A stretch of 64,000 nucleotides of DNA from Roseobacter cerasinus (GCF_009811755.1 NZ_BLIV01000003.1:641462-705461), one strand, 5' to 3'. Positions 24,631 to 34,121 are shown, counted from the stretch's first letter. Numbers and translations: made by a program. Notes: a model not told the origin generated them from the sequence alone.

Positions 24631-25146
24631 ATGCGCATCACAGTTTCCGCCCTTCTGGTCTCGACCCTTGTTCTTTCGGCCTGCGGCGGCTTGCGCGACA
24701 GCCGCGTGAACCCGTTCAACTGGTTTGGCCGCGGCGAACCCGCACCCGTCACAACCACGGACTCTGAGGTGAACCCTCTGATCCCAACCCGCAGCGGGAT
24801 CTTCAGCTCGAACCGAGGGCCAAGCACTTTTGAGGGCACGCCAATCGATACAGTCAGTGCGCTGGTGATCGAACGCGTACCGGGCGGCGCCATCATCCGG
24901 GTGACAGGTCTCGCGGCCAGACAAGGCGCCTATGATGTGCGCCTCACACCCGCAAATGAGGACGAAGAGGCTGTGGACGGTGTTCTGACCTACCGTCTGG
25001 AGGGGCTGCGCCGCGCAGGCACCCGCCAGGGCGCACCGGCCACACGCGAGGTGACCGTCGCGCGCAAAGTCACCAGCCTGACCCTGGCGGGGGCGCGCAC
25101 GATCCGAGTGGAAGCCGAGCGCAATGCGTTGGAAGCCCGCCGCTGA
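24631..25146 (+). CDS. Predicted lipoprotein
   Basis: A 171-residue protein with a lipoprotein signal: MRITVSALLVSTLVLSACGG, lipobox LSAC with lipidation at Cys 18. The mature part includes RVNPFNWFGR, a pattern seen in Rhodobacterales lipoproteins of unknown function, and ends in a beta-rich domain (ALVIERVPGGAIIRVTGLAARQ). An in-frame ATG at 24619 would add four residues. No function is proposed. It is convergent with rnd. Confidence 0.78.
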   Translation: MRITVSALLVSTLVLSACGGLRDSRVNPFNWFGRGEPAPVTTTDSEVNPLIPTRSGIFSSNRGPSTFEGTPIDTVSALVIERVPGGAIIRVTGLAARQGAYDVRLTPANEDEEAVDGVLTYRLEGLRRAGTRQGAPATREVTVARKVTSLTLAGARTIRVEAERNALEARR

Positions 25147-25206
25147 TCTGACAGCGGCATTGGACAAGCGTCCTCTGTCGATGTGTCAGCCCAGAAGTGA
25201 AACGGC

Positions 25207-26367
25207 CTAGTCCAGCGCCACAATCCGCACGTCGGACCCATCTGCCGCCAGCGCGATTTTCCCTTCACACAGCCGCAGTGCATCTGCGCCAAACACTTCC
25301 TTGCGCCAGCCATGCAGCGCGGCGACGTCACGTAGCCCAGCCGCAATCGCATCCAGATCCGCCGCTGGTGCAATCAGCTTGGCCGCCACACCCGCGCTCT
25401 CGGTCTTGGCTTTGAGCAGCACCCGCAACAGATCGGCCAGCGCCGGGTTCACCTGCATCTTGTCCCGTGACCGGTCTGGTTGGGGCATCTCCGCCGGATC
25501 GCAGGTTACCCCGGCCTTGACCGCAGCCAGAATGCCATCAGCAATATCCCCGCGCCGCGCCTCACGCAGCAACAGCCGAGACCGCCCCAGCTCTTCGGAG
25601 TTTTTCGGCTTGTTCGACGCCAGCTCCACCAGCGCGTCATCCTTGAACACCCGGTTGCGCGGAATGTTCCGCTCCTGCGCAAAGCTTTCCCGGAAGGCCG
25701 CAAGCTCGCGCACCACCGCCAGAAACTTGGGCGAATTCGTGCGCGTCTTGACCCGCCGCCAAGCCTCGCGCGGGTGAACCACGTAGGTCTCAGAGCTGGT
25801 CAGCACCGACAGCTCTTCTTTCACCCAGCGGCTGCGCTCGGTTTCTTCCAGCTTCTTGGCAAGGAATTCATAGATGACCCGCAAATGCGTGACATCCGCC
25901 AGCGCATAGGTCTTCTGCGCATCCGTCAGAGGCCGCCGCGACCAGTCGGTAAACCGCGAGGTCTTGTCCAGCGAGGTCTTGGCAATGCGCCGCACCAGCG
26001 TCTCATAGCCCGCCTGTTCGCCAAAGCCGCAGACCATGGCCGCCACCTGGGTGTCAAACAGCGGCTCCGGAAAGACCTGCGCGTCGACAAAGAAGATCTC
26101 CAGATCCTGCCGGGCCGCGTGAAACACCTTGACCACCGAGGTGTCCCGGAACAGCGCATAGAGCGGCTCAAGCGAGATGCCCTCGGCCAGCGGATCCACC
26201 AGCACGGCGGTGCTGTCATCCTTGCCGGGCATGGCAAGCTGGATCAGACACAACTTGGAATAATAAGTGCGTTCCCGCAGAAACTCCGTATCGACCGTCA
26301 CATAGTCATGGTTGGCGGCCGCTTCGCAAAATGCGGCCAACTCCGCGGTCGTGGTGAGTGTCTTCAT
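25207..26367 (-). CDS. rnd: Ribonuclease D
   Basis: A 3'-5' exoribonuclease of the DEDD-y class that trims tRNA and other stable RNA 3' ends. The 386-residue protein has exonuclease motif I (VTVDTEFLRERTY, Asp26/Glu28), motif II (HAARQDLEIF) and motif III (YALADVTHLRVIYEFL), followed by HRDC-type helical domains in the C-terminal half. This is the full length for the family. It lies about 90 bp downstream of purN on the same strand, so it may read through from the purMN transcript. Confidence 0.93.
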   Translation of the reverse strand: MKTLTTTAELAAFCEAAANHDYVTVDTEFLRERTYYSKLCLIQLAMPGKDDSTAVLVDPLAEGISLEPLYALFRDTSVVKVFHAARQDLEIFFVDAQVFPEPLFDTQVAAMVCGFGEQAGYETLVRRIAKTSLDKTSRFTDWSRRPLTDAQKTYALADVTHLRVIYEFLAKKLEETERSRWVKEELSVLTSSETYVVHPREAWRRVKTRTNSPKFLAVVRELAAFRESFAQERNIPRNRVFKDDALVELASNKPKNSEELGRSRLLLREARRGDIADGILAAVKAGVTCDPAEMPQPDRSRDKMQVNPALADLLRVLLKAKTESAGVAAKLIAPAADLDAIAAGLRDVAALHGWRKEVFGADALRLCEGKIALAADGSDVRIVALD

Positions 26368-26460
26368 ACTGCCGTTTCTTTGTTTTCGATGCCGGTGGTC
26401 CCGGCAACCTGACCCTTACACGACGCGCACAGCATTGACCAGAACGGCACTCCAGCGCGT

Positions 26461-27054
26461 CTACGAGAGAAGGACCGGGCGGCGGTCGCCACTGGCAAAG
26501 CGCGCCAGCACCTGCGGGTAAAGCAGATGTTCCTGCGTGAGCACACGTGCCGCCAGCGTCTCTTCGGTGTCATCCGGCAGAACCGGCACGCGGGCCTGCC
26601 CCAGGATCGGCCCATCATCCAGCGCCGGGGTGACCTCATGCACCGTGCAGCCATGCACCGTATCCCCCGCCTCGAGCGCCCGGGCGTGGGTGTGCAGCCC
26701 CTTGTATTTGGGCAAGAGCGACGGGTGGATATTCAGCATCTTACCCCGCCAGGGGTCGACAAACTCTGCCGTCAGCTTGCGCATGAACCCGGCCAGGCAG
26801 ATCAGATCCGGCGCATAGGGCGCAATCGCGCCGCTGATCGCGTGCTCAAAGGCCGCGCGATCCTTGCCGAAGGGGTGGTGCCGCACCACTTCTGTGGGCA
26901 CGCCACGGGCCTCCGCATGCTCCAGTCCCTTAGCCTGCGGATCATTGGACAGCACAACGCAGGCGCGCGCCGGGTGATCGCCGACCATGCTCTCCAGCAA
27001 CTTGACCATGTTGGAGCCACCGCCGGAGATGAAAATCGCGACCCGTTTGGTCAC
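26461..27054 (-). CDS. purN: Phosphoribosylglycinamide formyltransferase
   Basis: GAR transformylase uses 10-formyl-THF in purine synthesis (step 3). The 197-residue protein begins [14 protein letters not shown], has the catalytic-region [13 protein letters not shown] and the histidine of [13 protein letters not shown], and continues with [17 protein letters not shown]. Its ATG overlaps the purM stop by 4 bp, so it is translationally coupled to purM. Confidence 0.96.
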   Translation of the reverse strand: MTKRVAIFISGGGSNMVKLLESMVGDHPARACVVLSNDPQAKGLEHAEARGVPTEVVRHHPFGKDRAAFEHAISGAIAPYAPDLICLAGFMRKLTAEFVDPWRGKMLNIHPSLLPKYKGLHTHARALEAGDTVHGCTVHEVTPALDDGPILGQARVPVLPDDTEETLAARVLTQEHLLYPQVLARFASGDRRPVLLS

Positions 27055-28097
27055 ATCAGCGTGCCTGTATAGGACATGCCCGGCGTTGCGGTCACCGTGC
27101 CGAGCCGCGTCACGCGCTCGCCCGCCTCGCCCAGCACGTCAGCCAGTGCGTCCGCCCTGTCCGGTGCCACCACGAGGATCAGGCCGATGCCGCAGTTGAA
27201 GGTCTTGAGGATCTCGGCTTCGGCCATGCCGCCCGTCTCTGCCATCCAGCGGAACACCTCGGGCAGCTGCCAGCTGTCCAGATCAATCTCTGCGCCCAGA
27301 TCATCGGGCAGGACCCGCGGCAGGTTTTCCGTCAACCCGCCGCCGGTGATATGCGCCAGCGCATGCACACCGCCCGCGCGTATCGCCGCAAGGGCGGGTT
27401 GCACATAAAGACGCGTCGGCGTCAGCAGATCTTCTCCAAGCGTCACATCCGACCATGGGCACGGGTCTGCCCACCCCAGCCCCGACAGCTCGACGAGCTT
27501 GCGCACGAGGCTATAGCCGTTCGAATGCACCCCGTCAGAGGCCAGCCCCAACAGGACATCGCCCTCAGCGACGCCGTCTGGTAAGGTTTGGCCGCGCTCC
27601 AGCGCGCCAACCGAAAAACCTGCGAGATCAAAGTCCCCCGGCGGATACATCCCCGGCATCTCAGCGGTCTCACCGCCGATCAGCGCGCATCCAGCCCGGG
27701 CACAGCCCTCAGCGATGCCTTCGATGATCCGTGCGGCCTGCTCTGTCTCAAGCGCGCCTGTGGCGAAGTAGTCGAGAAAGAACAGGGGCTCAGCCCCCTG
27801 ACAGACGAGATCATTCACACACATGGCCACCAGATCGATGCCCACACCATCCACATGGCCGGTGTCAATCGCGATGCGCAGCTTGGTGCCCACACCGTCG
27901 GTGGCCGCCACCAGCACCGGGTCGGAATAGCCTGCGGCCTTGAGATCAAAGAGCGCCCCGAACCCGCCCAGACCAACCATCACACCGGGCCGGTTTGTGC
28001 GTTTTGCCGCCGGTTTGATCCGCTCGACCAGAGCGTTGCCTGCGTCGATATCGACGCCCGCATCTGCATAGGTGATCCCGTTTTTTGGCGACGTCAT
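27051..28097 (-). CDS. purM: Phosphoribosylformylglycinamidine cyclo-ligase
   Basis: AIR synthetase (purine step 5), 348 residues from [17 protein letters not shown]. The start at 28097 has a GGAGAGC site; an in-frame extension upstream lacks family likeness. Visible motifs are [40 protein letters not shown] and [15 protein letters not shown], all characteristic of the PurM fold. It is the first gene of a purM-purN operon. The start is about 130 bp from a tRNA gene on the opposite strand. Confidence 0.97.
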   Translation of the reverse strand: MTSPKNGITYADAGVDIDAGNALVERIKPAAKRTNRPGVMVGLGGFGALFDLKAAGYSDPVLVAATDGVGTKLRIAIDTGHVDGVGIDLVAMCVNDLVCQGAEPLFFLDYFATGALETEQAARIIEGIAEGCARAGCALIGGETAEMPGMYPPGDFDLAGFSVGALERGQTLPDGVAEGDVLLGLASDGVHSNGYSLVRKLVELSGLGWADPCPWSDVTLGEDLLTPTRLYVQPALAAIRAGGVHALAHITGGGLTENLPRVLPDDLGAEIDLDSWQLPEVFRWMAETGGMAEAEILKTFNCGIGLILVVAPDRADALADVLGEAGERVTRLGTVTATPGMSYTGTLM

Positions 28098-28228
28098 GAT
28101 TTGCTCTCCAGATCGGTGCGGCGGCTCATCGGCAGTTAGAACATTCACCGCAGCTGTGCAATGACCCCAGGCGCTGCGATCCGGCTCTTGACGAGGCCCG
28201 CAGTGCAGCTTACCCAACGCCTTATGGC

Positions 28229-28305
28229 GGGCCTGTAGCTCAATTGGTTAGAGCAGAGCGCTCATAACGCTTTGGTTGCGGGTTCAAGTCCTGCCGGGCC
28301 TACCA
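28229..28305 (+). tRNA. tRNA with CAU anticodon (probably tRNA-Ile2, else elongator tRNA-Met)
   Basis: A 77-nt cloverleaf with encoded CCA. The acceptor GGGCCTG pairs with CGGGCCT (G-U at the first and sixth pairs). The anticodon loop is CTCATAA on a GAGCG/CGCTT stem, and the T arm is GCGGG-TTCAAGT-CCTGC. The CAU anticodon alone does not decide between elongator Met and lysidine-modified Ile; the variable-loop TTGGTTGC resembles E. coli tRNA-Ile2. It is not the initiator, because it lacks the GGG/CCC anticodon stem. Confidence 0.92.
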
Positions 28306-28318
28306 TTCCCCTCCACTC

Positions 28319-28500
28319 GTGAACGGCGTGCGGCCCCGGATTACCTGCACGGTTGACGGGCTGCGGCTGGACGCCGAGGACATCGACCCCGCAATCTTGC
28401 TCGCTCAAAGCACCAACTATAACCAGCAGGTGACTGGCGCGACGGGAGTTTTCTATGACAACATGGTCAGGATCGATAGGGGAGCGCGCGCATTGGGCAA
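28319..28500 (+). pseudogene. Possible BLUF-domain remnant
   Basis: The translated stretch DIDPAILLAQS..N..VTGATGVFYDN, just after the tRNA, resembles the core of BLUF blue-light flavin sensors (Asp-Ile-aa-Ile-Leu...Ser...Asn...Thr-Gly...Tyr). There is no upstream first strand with the flavin-contact Tyr and no downstream Leu-Glu-Gly motif, so it would be a decayed fragment. The likeness is judged by eye over about 35 residues and could be chance. The rest of 28306-28637 shows nothing else. Confidence 0.3.
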
Positions 28501-28637
28501 ATGGTTTTGCCTTCGACGTCGCCCCTGCGCTTCTGTGCCCGGACTGCCTGATGTGTAGGGTCAAAGCGGCCACCTCCGCGATTTCTGTCCACGACCGGAT
28601 ACAACCACAGCGTCAACGCCCGGCGGTTCCATAGCCC

Positions 28638-29477
28638 CTAGACAGATGCGCCGCCCGCCTGCGCGCCTTTGGGAAAGAGCTCCTCCGGGATATCCTCGGA
28701 TTGGACCAATATGGTGTTCGGCAGCGCCGCGATGCCGCTGAGATCGCGCGCATACTGACGATCCACCAATCGGGCGGCATCCCTGTCGAAAAAGTCCTGC
28801 TGAACCACCCGCGACAGGGTCAGGTCATATTGCACAGAGGCATCGATGTAAGGCGCGATCGTGGTGGCAAGCGCTTCATCGGCGTTGATCAACGTGATGG
28901 CGAAAGGCAGCGCCATCTTCGCCAGATCCGAAAAATCCCAGACCACGATGCGGTTGTCCGCACAGGCCTGCCGGAGGCGCGTGACCAGATCGAGCCAGCT
29001 TGGGATCTCTTCCGGCAGAAAGGCAAGATCAATTCCCTTGCGGTTCACCGGCGGCAGGAAAGGGACATAGGTCTTGGGGTTCTGGATCGTGAGATGCAGA
29101 TCAAGGGTTGTGTGGCGAAAGAGATCCGCCAGCTGTGCGACACGTCTTTCGGCGCCGGCGAGAAACAGACCATCCCGGACCACGTAGTCGGGGTGCGCCA
29201 TCAACACATGCTGGCTGATCGCGAGAACATCACGCTCCTTCAACATCTGGAAAAACGGATCCTGCACCGTCCGCGCGCGCGCCAGCAAATCGTTCGGGTC
29301 CTCACCGCCAAGCAGGATCGGTTTCAGATATTTGCGAAACTCACGGTTGAGCATGGCATGGGTCGTTGTATCCTCGCGCAGGGCTTTGGTGCGCGCCGCT
29401 TTCTTCAGCAGCACGGGCGCCACATTCGGCGCACCAATGTGGACGTTCACATGCCCTGAGAATAGATCAAACGACAT
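28638..29477 (-). CDS. Hypothetical protein (unknown family)
   Basis: A 279-residue protein from MSFDLFSGHVNVHIGAPN; the frame is open 58 codons further upstream, but the extra sequence is low-quality and lacks a clear start. The opening HVNVHIGAP resembles the first strand and P-loop entry of sulfotransferase-like proteins, but no complete PAPS-binding loop follows, so I do not assign that activity. Later segments DLHLTIQNPKTYVPFLP and NRIVVWDFSDLAKMALPF suggest an alpha/beta fold. It is divergent from a VPLPA-CTERM protein and has a weak ribosome-binding site. Confidence 0.6.
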   Translation of the reverse strand: MSFDLFSGHVNVHIGAPNVAPVLLKKAARTKALREDTTTHAMLNREFRKYLKPILLGGEDPNDLLARARTVQDPFFQMLKERDVLAISQHVLMAHPDYVVRDGLFLAGAERRVAQLADLFRHTTLDLHLTIQNPKTYVPFLPPVNRKGIDLAFLPEEIPSWLDLVTRLRQACADNRIVVWDFSDLAKMALPFAITLINADEALATTIAPYIDASVQYDLTLSRVVQQDFFDRDAARLVDRQYARDLSGIAALPNTILVQSEDIPEELFPKGAQAGGASV

Positions 29478-29931
29478 TTCTGTTCTCTGGCCCCACCCTG
29501 AACTGCTCCGGACCTCAAAAGATCCCCATGATGGATGGGTCTTGCATGCAGTTGGCTGGTTTTCAATCTCCGAATGCCTGGCGACATGCTCCAGACCATC
29601 CTGTCCAAAGGCAGGTGAGACCATGCAGCCCGCACCCGCATTCTGAAACAAATGATAGGCGCGCCAGCGTCAGCGGACGGACGCAGGCAGGATCGCACGC
29701 ATGAATATGTCTCCTGGTGCGGCGTGACCGTCATTTTTCATCAATGCAGGGCTGACTGGCGACAGATCACAACGCTGCGATCAAACTGCTGATGTTGCGT
29801 CACATTCCCGTTTACCATGTGGTCTCGGAATCGACTCCTTGACTAAAAATTGTGCTAAAAGTGACCTCTGCCAGAGAAAACAGTCTGGTGGGTTTGTTAC
29901 GAGTGTCGCAGTTATCTGAGGGGTTACACCC
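29478..29931. other. 454-bp non-coding divergent region
   Basis: This region separates the divergent unknown gene and the VPLPA-CTERM gene. It is AT-richer than its surroundings near 29750-29870. A TTGACT at 29838-29843 followed by A/T-rich sequence could be part of a promoter for the downstream gene, but I cannot identify a convincing -10 box. No gene or repeat is evident. Confidence 0.4.
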
Positions 29932-30744
29932 GTGTTCAGTCAACGAGTACGTCTGGTCGCCGCAACGGCTGTCTGTTGCGCAAGTGTCGTTCAAAGCCCC
30001 GGCTTTGCCCGCACCCTGTCGGATACCGTCAGCCCGCCCACACGCCCCGCGCAGGTGCTGTCTCTGACCAACCTGTTGCAGCAGGGCGCACCTGGCGGAG
30101 CGTGCATCACAGAGGCGGACATCGATCAGACCGTCTTTGCCACCGGCAAAGGGCCGCGACTGCCGCGCAGCTGTTTGCCGGAGCCTTGCAAAGAGGCGCT
30201 GACACCGGTCCAACTGGCTGAGTTGATTGGCCGCCCGCTCCAACAATCGGAATGGGACCGCTACTTTGCGCGTTACGCTGATGTGTGCCGCAAGGAAGTG
30301 ACAAGCTTCGAAGATGAAGCGGCAGCGGACATCGGCCCAATGTCAATCACCGCGTTCTGGGCCCCTATTCTTGGATCCCGCATCACCCAGTCTCCCCCTG
30401 TGATCGCCCTGCCAAGCCTGCCGTCGGATCCGGTTGCGAGCGGGCTATCGCAACCGCCATCCTTCCCGTTTGAGTCCGGCCCCTTCCGTAGAAGCTCCAA
30501 CCCGGTTCCAAACGCGCAGGAGGATGAGGAAGAGAGCCCGACAATCACGTTTTTTGATGACCCGGAAGGCGATCCCGATGGCGATCAGAACACCCCCGAT
30601 GGCAACAGATTGCACCCGTCTGATGACGGCGGCAAGACACCTGACGAAGCCGAGACTGTTGGTGTCGTACCGCTTCCTGCGGCGTTCTGGATGCTCTTCG
30701 CGGCGTTTGGCGGACTATTCGGACTGCGCAGGCGGCGGCGCTGA
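29932..30744 (+). CDS. VPLPA-CTERM sorted surface protein
   Basis: A 270-residue exported protein with a GTG start preceded by GAGGGG. It has an N-terminal signal peptide (RVRLVAATAVCCASVVQSPGFA). An acidic, proline-rich middle region (EDEEESPTITFFDDPEGDPDGD) follows. The C-terminus has the tripartite sorting tag VVPLPAAFWMLFAAFGGLFGLRRRRR (VPLPA motif, helix, arginine cluster). Such tags are recognised by exosortases in roseobacters, often with extracellular polysaccharide systems. No exosortase is in this window. The middle region has paired cysteines (CRKEV, SCLPEPC). The specific function is unknown. Confidence 0.85.
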   Translation: MFSQRVRLVAATAVCCASVVQSPGFARTLSDTVSPPTRPAQVLSLTNLLQQGAPGGACITEADIDQTVFATGKGPRLPRSCLPEPCKEALTPVQLAELIGRPLQQSEWDRYFARYADVCRKEVTSFEDEAAADIGPMSITAFWAPILGSRITQSPPVIALPSLPSDPVASGLSQPPSFPFESGPFRRSSNPVPNAQEDEEESPTITFFDDPEGDPDGDQNTPDGNRLHPSDDGGKTPDEAETVGVVPLPAAFWMLFAAFGGLFGLRRRRR

Positions 30745-30753
30745 GGCGCGCCC

Positions 30754-32079
30754 CTATCGCGCAATCACGATATCCGCACGCAAGCCCCCCAACCGCTCGG
30801 ATGAGCTGAGCCGCAACACCCCACCATGCGCCCGCGCGATATCGGTCGCGATTGCAAGCCCAAGACCGACACCACCACCCCGATCCTGATTGCGCGCCGC
30901 ATCAAGCCGCGTGAAGGGGCGCGTGGCCTCCGCCCGCCGATCTTCGGGGATGCCGGGGCCATCGTCTTCGACGCGGATGCGCAGGGCTTTCTCTGTCATC
31001 AGAACAGACACTTCTGCCATCGCCCCATATCGCACCGCGTTGGAAATGAGATTGTCCAGCGCGCGCCGCATGGCCAAGGGATTCAACTGCACCGTGCCCG
31101 TCCCCTCCCCATCGGGCGGCAGCAACGCGACATCCCGCCCGGCACGCCGCGCATCCTCCACAACGGATGCAACAAAGGCATGCGGCTCGATCGGCTCAGG
31201 CTCCCCCTCGCCTGCCCCTTTCACAAAGTTCAAAAAGGCGTCAAGCATGCCCTGCATGTCGTCCACGTCCTGCTCCAGCGCGGCGCGTTCGTCCTCTTCG
31301 AGCATCGACAGGCTCAGCCGCATGCGCGTGAGGGGCGTCCGCAGATCATGGCTGACCCCCGACAGCATCAGGGTGCGTTGTTCGATCTGCCGTTCGATGC
31401 GGTTGCGCATGTCGAGAAAGGCATGCCCTGCCGCACGCACTTCCAACGCCCCTGCTGGGCTGTAGGGTTCGTGACGGCCGCGGCCAAAGGCCTCCGCCGC
31501 GCGGGCCAGCCGTTTGATGGGCCGCAGCTGATTGCGCAGGTACAAGATGGCGATCACCGTGACCAGACCACCAAAGAAGATCATATTTACAAACAGCTGG
31601 TGCGGGTTTGATGCAGAGATCCGGCGCCGGTCAAACCCGATCTTGACGGGGCCAAATCGCGTATCGGCATAGACATGCACCCGCCGGTTCTCGGTCAAAT
31701 CAATGGCCGCGATGCTTTGCACCTGCGCGGGAAGCATAGCGACAATCACCCGCCCCGAGAAATCCCAGAAGTCGCGCAGATGAGCCTGGGGGACGTCACC
31801 CTCAGCCACAGGCTCAACCACAATGGCCAGTTGTGACAGCTCTTCGATCACATATGAGTTGATGGAGCCCAGGTCCGGCGCAGACTCCACCACATCCAGA
31901 ACCAGCCGCAGCTCGCGGGCAACAGTGGTCGCCATCTGCTGTGTGACATCCTCGAAATGCCGCGTCAGAAAGAGAACGGTCACCACCAATTGCAGAACCA
32001 CAACCGGCAAAAGCAGGATCATAACGGCCCGCGCATAGAGGCTGCGCGGCATATAGTATTTGAGCCAGGCAAAAGACAT
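30754..32079 (-). CDS. EnvZ-like sensor histidine kinase
   Basis: A 441-residue membrane histidine kinase. Helix one is about residues 17-40 (ARAVMILLLPVVVLQLVVTVL), and a periplasmic domain of about 120 residues follows. Helix two (MIFFGGLVTVIAILYL) leads to HAMP, then HisKA with SGVSHDLRTPLTRMR and HATPase motifs NLISNAVRYG and EDDGPGIPEDRR. It looks like an OmpR-partner kinase. No response regulator is adjacent: downstream lies the convergent VPLPA gene (9 bp apart) and upstream a divergent hydrolase. So it is an orphan in this window. Confidence 0.9.
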   Translation of the reverse strand: MSFAWLKYYMPRSLYARAVMILLLPVVVLQLVVTVLFLTRHFEDVTQQMATTVARELRLVLDVVESAPDLGSINSYVIEELSQLAIVVEPVAEGDVPQAHLRDFWDFSGRVIVAMLPAQVQSIAAIDLTENRRVHVYADTRFGPVKIGFDRRRISASNPHQLFVNMIFFGGLVTVIAILYLRNQLRPIKRLARAAEAFGRGRHEPYSPAGALEVRAAGHAFLDMRNRIERQIEQRTLMLSGVSHDLRTPLTRMRLSLSMLEEDERAALEQDVDDMQGMLDAFLNFVKGAGEGEPEPIEPHAFVASVVEDARRAGRDVALLPPDGEGTGTVQLNPLAMRRALDNLISNAVRYGAMAEVSVLMTEKALRIRVEDDGPGIPEDRRAEATRPFTRLDAARNQDRGGGVGLGLAIATDIARAHGGVLRLSSSERLGGLRADIVIAR

Positions 32080-32121
32080 GGCTAGAACCCTAAAGGCGCG
32101 TGGCTGTCTACGAAAGGGTGA

Positions 32122-33039
32122 ATGGTCGTGTCCTCCTCAGAGCCATTTGACCCGGTCATAGGGGATGCAGAGCAACTGGAGCCTGGCCTCCGGCGCATTG
32201 TCGCGCCGAACCCCTCTGCGATGACCTACTCCGGCACAAACACCTACCTGCTGGGCGACACCGATATTGCCGTGATCGACCCAGGCCCTCTGGACGCCGA
32301 CCATCTGGGCGCGATCCTCGCGGCCATCACCCCGGGGCAGCGGATCACCCATATCGTCGTGACCCATGCGCATCTGGATCACGCGGCGCTCGCCCGCCCC
32401 CTGCAGGCGGAATGCGGTGCGCCTGTCTTGGCCTTCGGACCGGCAATCTCCGGGCGATCTGCCGTGATGCAACGTCTTGCGGAGGATGGCCTCAGCGGCG
32501 GCGGAGAGGGTGTCGCCGATGATTTCAACCCCGATGAAACGCTGGAAGATGGCGCGCTGCTCTCAGGCAATGGCTGGCGACTGAGAGTGCTGCATACACC
32601 GGGCCATATCGGCAATCACATCTGCCTGGCCTGGGGAGATGCCTGCTTCACAGCCGATCACGTCATGGGATGGGCCAGCTCGCTGGTCTCGCCACCGGAC
32701 GGCGACCTGACCGATTTCATGATGTCCTGCCGACGATTGCAAAAGCAGGCCTGGAGGCGGTTTTATCCTGGCCACGGCGATATGATAGAAGATCCAGCCG
32801 GGCGACTGGATTGGCTGATTTCACATCGCCAACTTCGGGAAGCGGCCATCCTCGAAGCGCTCAGATCCGGCCCCCTGGATGCGCATGAGTTGGCTGTGCT
32901 GATCTACCACGACACGCCATCTGGTTTGATTGCCGCCGCAACGCGCAACGTTTTTGCGCATTTGGTTGATCTTGTGGGTAAAAAAAGGATCGCACCACAG
33001 GCCCCGCTGCGCCCGACGACGCGCTTTCATCTGCTGTAG
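32122..33039 (+). CDS. MBL-fold metallo-hydrolase
   Basis: A 305-residue metallo-beta-lactamase fold hydrolase. Metal ligands appear in VTHAHLDHAAL (HxHxDH), HTPGHIGNHICL, and the FTADHVMGWAS Asp region. The C-terminal part (HRQLREAAILEALRSGPLDAHEL) is a winged-helix-like tail typical of LACTB2-type proteins, which can hydrolyse RNA or glyoxalase-like substrates. The substrate here is unknown. It is divergent from the EnvZ-like kinase and ends 72 bp before tRNA-Asn. Confidence 0.88.
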   Translation: MVVSSSEPFDPVIGDAEQLEPGLRRIVAPNPSAMTYSGTNTYLLGDTDIAVIDPGPLDADHLGAILAAITPGQRITHIVVTHAHLDHAALARPLQAECGAPVLAFGPAISGRSAVMQRLAEDGLSGGGEGVADDFNPDETLEDGALLSGNGWRLRVLHTPGHIGNHICLAWGDACFTADHVMGWASSLVSPPDGDLTDFMMSCRRLQKQAWRRFYPGHGDMIEDPAGRLDWLISHRQLREAAILEALRSGPLDAHELAVLIYHDTPSGLIAAATRNVFAHLVDLVGKKRIAPQAPLRPTTRFHLL

Positions 33040-33111
33040 ACCTGCGGCGGCCAGTTTTCGCAAAATCCCTCTGGACGCCCGAAAGAGCCGCTGCTATATC
33101 GCCAAAACCGT

Positions 33112-33186
33112 TCCGGCGTAGCTCAGCGGTAGAGCAGTTGACTGTTAATCAATTGGTCGTAGGTTCGATCCCTACCGCCGGAGCCA
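33112..33186 (+). tRNA. tRNA-Asn (GTT)
   Basis: A 75-nt tRNA with encoded CCA. Acceptor TCCGGCG pairs with CGCCGGA, discriminator G73; the anticodon loop is CTGTTAA (GTT, Asn). The T arm is GTAGG-TTCGATC-CCTAC. Its last 47 nt (33140-33186) are repeated exactly at 38321-38367, so it serves as the integration site of the island that follows. Confidence 0.97.
33140..33186 (+). repeat. Island left attachment repeat (attL), in tRNA-Asn
   Basis: The 47-bp 3' end of tRNA-Asn, from GACTGTTAATC through the encoded CCA. It is identical to 38321-38367. The intact tRNA is kept on this side, as with tyrosine-recombinase elements that integrate at tRNA 3' ends. Confidence 0.9.
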
Positions 33187-33194
33187 AAGATTTC

Positions 33195-33227
33195 AAGGAC
33201 TTAGCGCTCATCGGCTAAGTCCTTTTT
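33195..33227 (+). terminator. Intrinsic terminator after tRNA-Asn
   Basis: An 11-bp perfect stem, AAGGACTTAGC with GCTAAGTCCTT, loop of 8, followed by TTT and more T's. It is a strong rho-independent terminator for the tRNA. It lies inside the inserted element, so the island brings its own stop signal; in the diverged copy after the right repeat this stem is broken. Confidence 0.8.
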
Positions 33228-33377
33228 CTTTTCGAGTACAGAATAAGTACAGCAAACACCGCTCGGATCGGTGTTCTCGGATTATGGACGATCCTCCTCA
33301 ACACCCTGCTCGACTAGACCGCTACGCAACTGTAAGATGCATGTGATAAGAAGGCGGGATTTTTAGGCGAGATTTCA

Positions 33378-34121
33378 ATGAAATACGACGACGTGCAAAT
33401 CACGGGCATTGGAGAACTGCTGGACGTATTGTCTGGGCAAGTTCCAGAAAACGAACCAGTTTGGTTTCGAGGTCACGCCGACGCGACTTGGAAACTCGAT
33501 TGCACTCTCGCTCGAAACGGTGGGATGGACAATGAGCTGCCGCTCATACGCCGCTTCAAACAGAACGCCCTTCCTCTTATCACCAACAGACCAGCGGACG
33601 AATGGGAATGGCTTTTCTTGATGCAGCATCATGGCCTGCCGACCCGTCTCTTGGACTGGTCGGAGAGCGTACTGGTCTCGCTATATTTTGCAGTGAATGA
33701 CGAAGGCGGAAAACATGAAGACGATGATGGGTGTATCTGGGCCCTTCACCCTCAAGAATTGAACGCAGTCTCGCTACGCGATCCAAACGCCACGCAAGTA
33801 CTGGGCCTGGGAGATGACGAGCACTTTGACGACTACCTTCCGAGCAAAATCGGCGCGCAGCGTCAGACCTTTCAACCGCTTGCCGCCACCGCAGTAAGAA
33901 ACAACCCAAGAATTCAAATGCAACAAGGTGTGTTTACGGTTTCTCATCGAGACCTTTCGGGTTTAGACGAACTGGACAACACTGATCCTCTTTGGAAAGT
34001 TGTTATCCCAGCCGCGAATAAACAAAATTTTCGAAACCAACTTAAGGCCCTTAATCTCAGCAAGCTTTCCTTGTTTCCAGAATTGGCCAACGCAGCAGAA
34101 CATGCACGGAGCTTTATCTAA
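33378..34121 (+). CDS. FRG-domain protein
   Basis: A 247-residue protein of the FRG-domain family: VWFRGHADATWKL (residues 28-40, containing the FRG name motif) and LMQHHGLPTRLLDWSES (81-97), both diagnostic. The activity of FRG proteins is not established to my knowledge. Its TAA overlaps the ATG of the DUF262 gene (TAATG), so the two are made together and are likely partners. It is the first gene after the island's left end. Base composition is distinctly AT-richer than the host genes. A role in anti-phage defence is inferred from the island context only. Confidence 0.85.
   Translation: MKYDDVQITGIGELLDVLSGQVPENEPVWFRGHADATWKLDCTLARNGGMDNELPLIRRFKQNALPLITNRPADEWEWLFLMQHHGLPTRLLDWSESVLVSLYFAVNDEGGKHEDDDGCIWALHPQELNAVSLRDPNATQVLGLGDDEHFDDYLPSKIGAQRQTFQPLAATAVRNNPRIQMQQGVFTVSHRDLSGLDELDNTDPLWKVVIPAANKQNFRNQLKALNLSKLSLFPELANAAEHARSFI

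Noticed and set aside
28262..28573. A minus-strand frame ending GPAGLEPATKAL over the CAU tRNA
   Set aside because: This ending is a known false protein made by reading the complement of tRNA genes.
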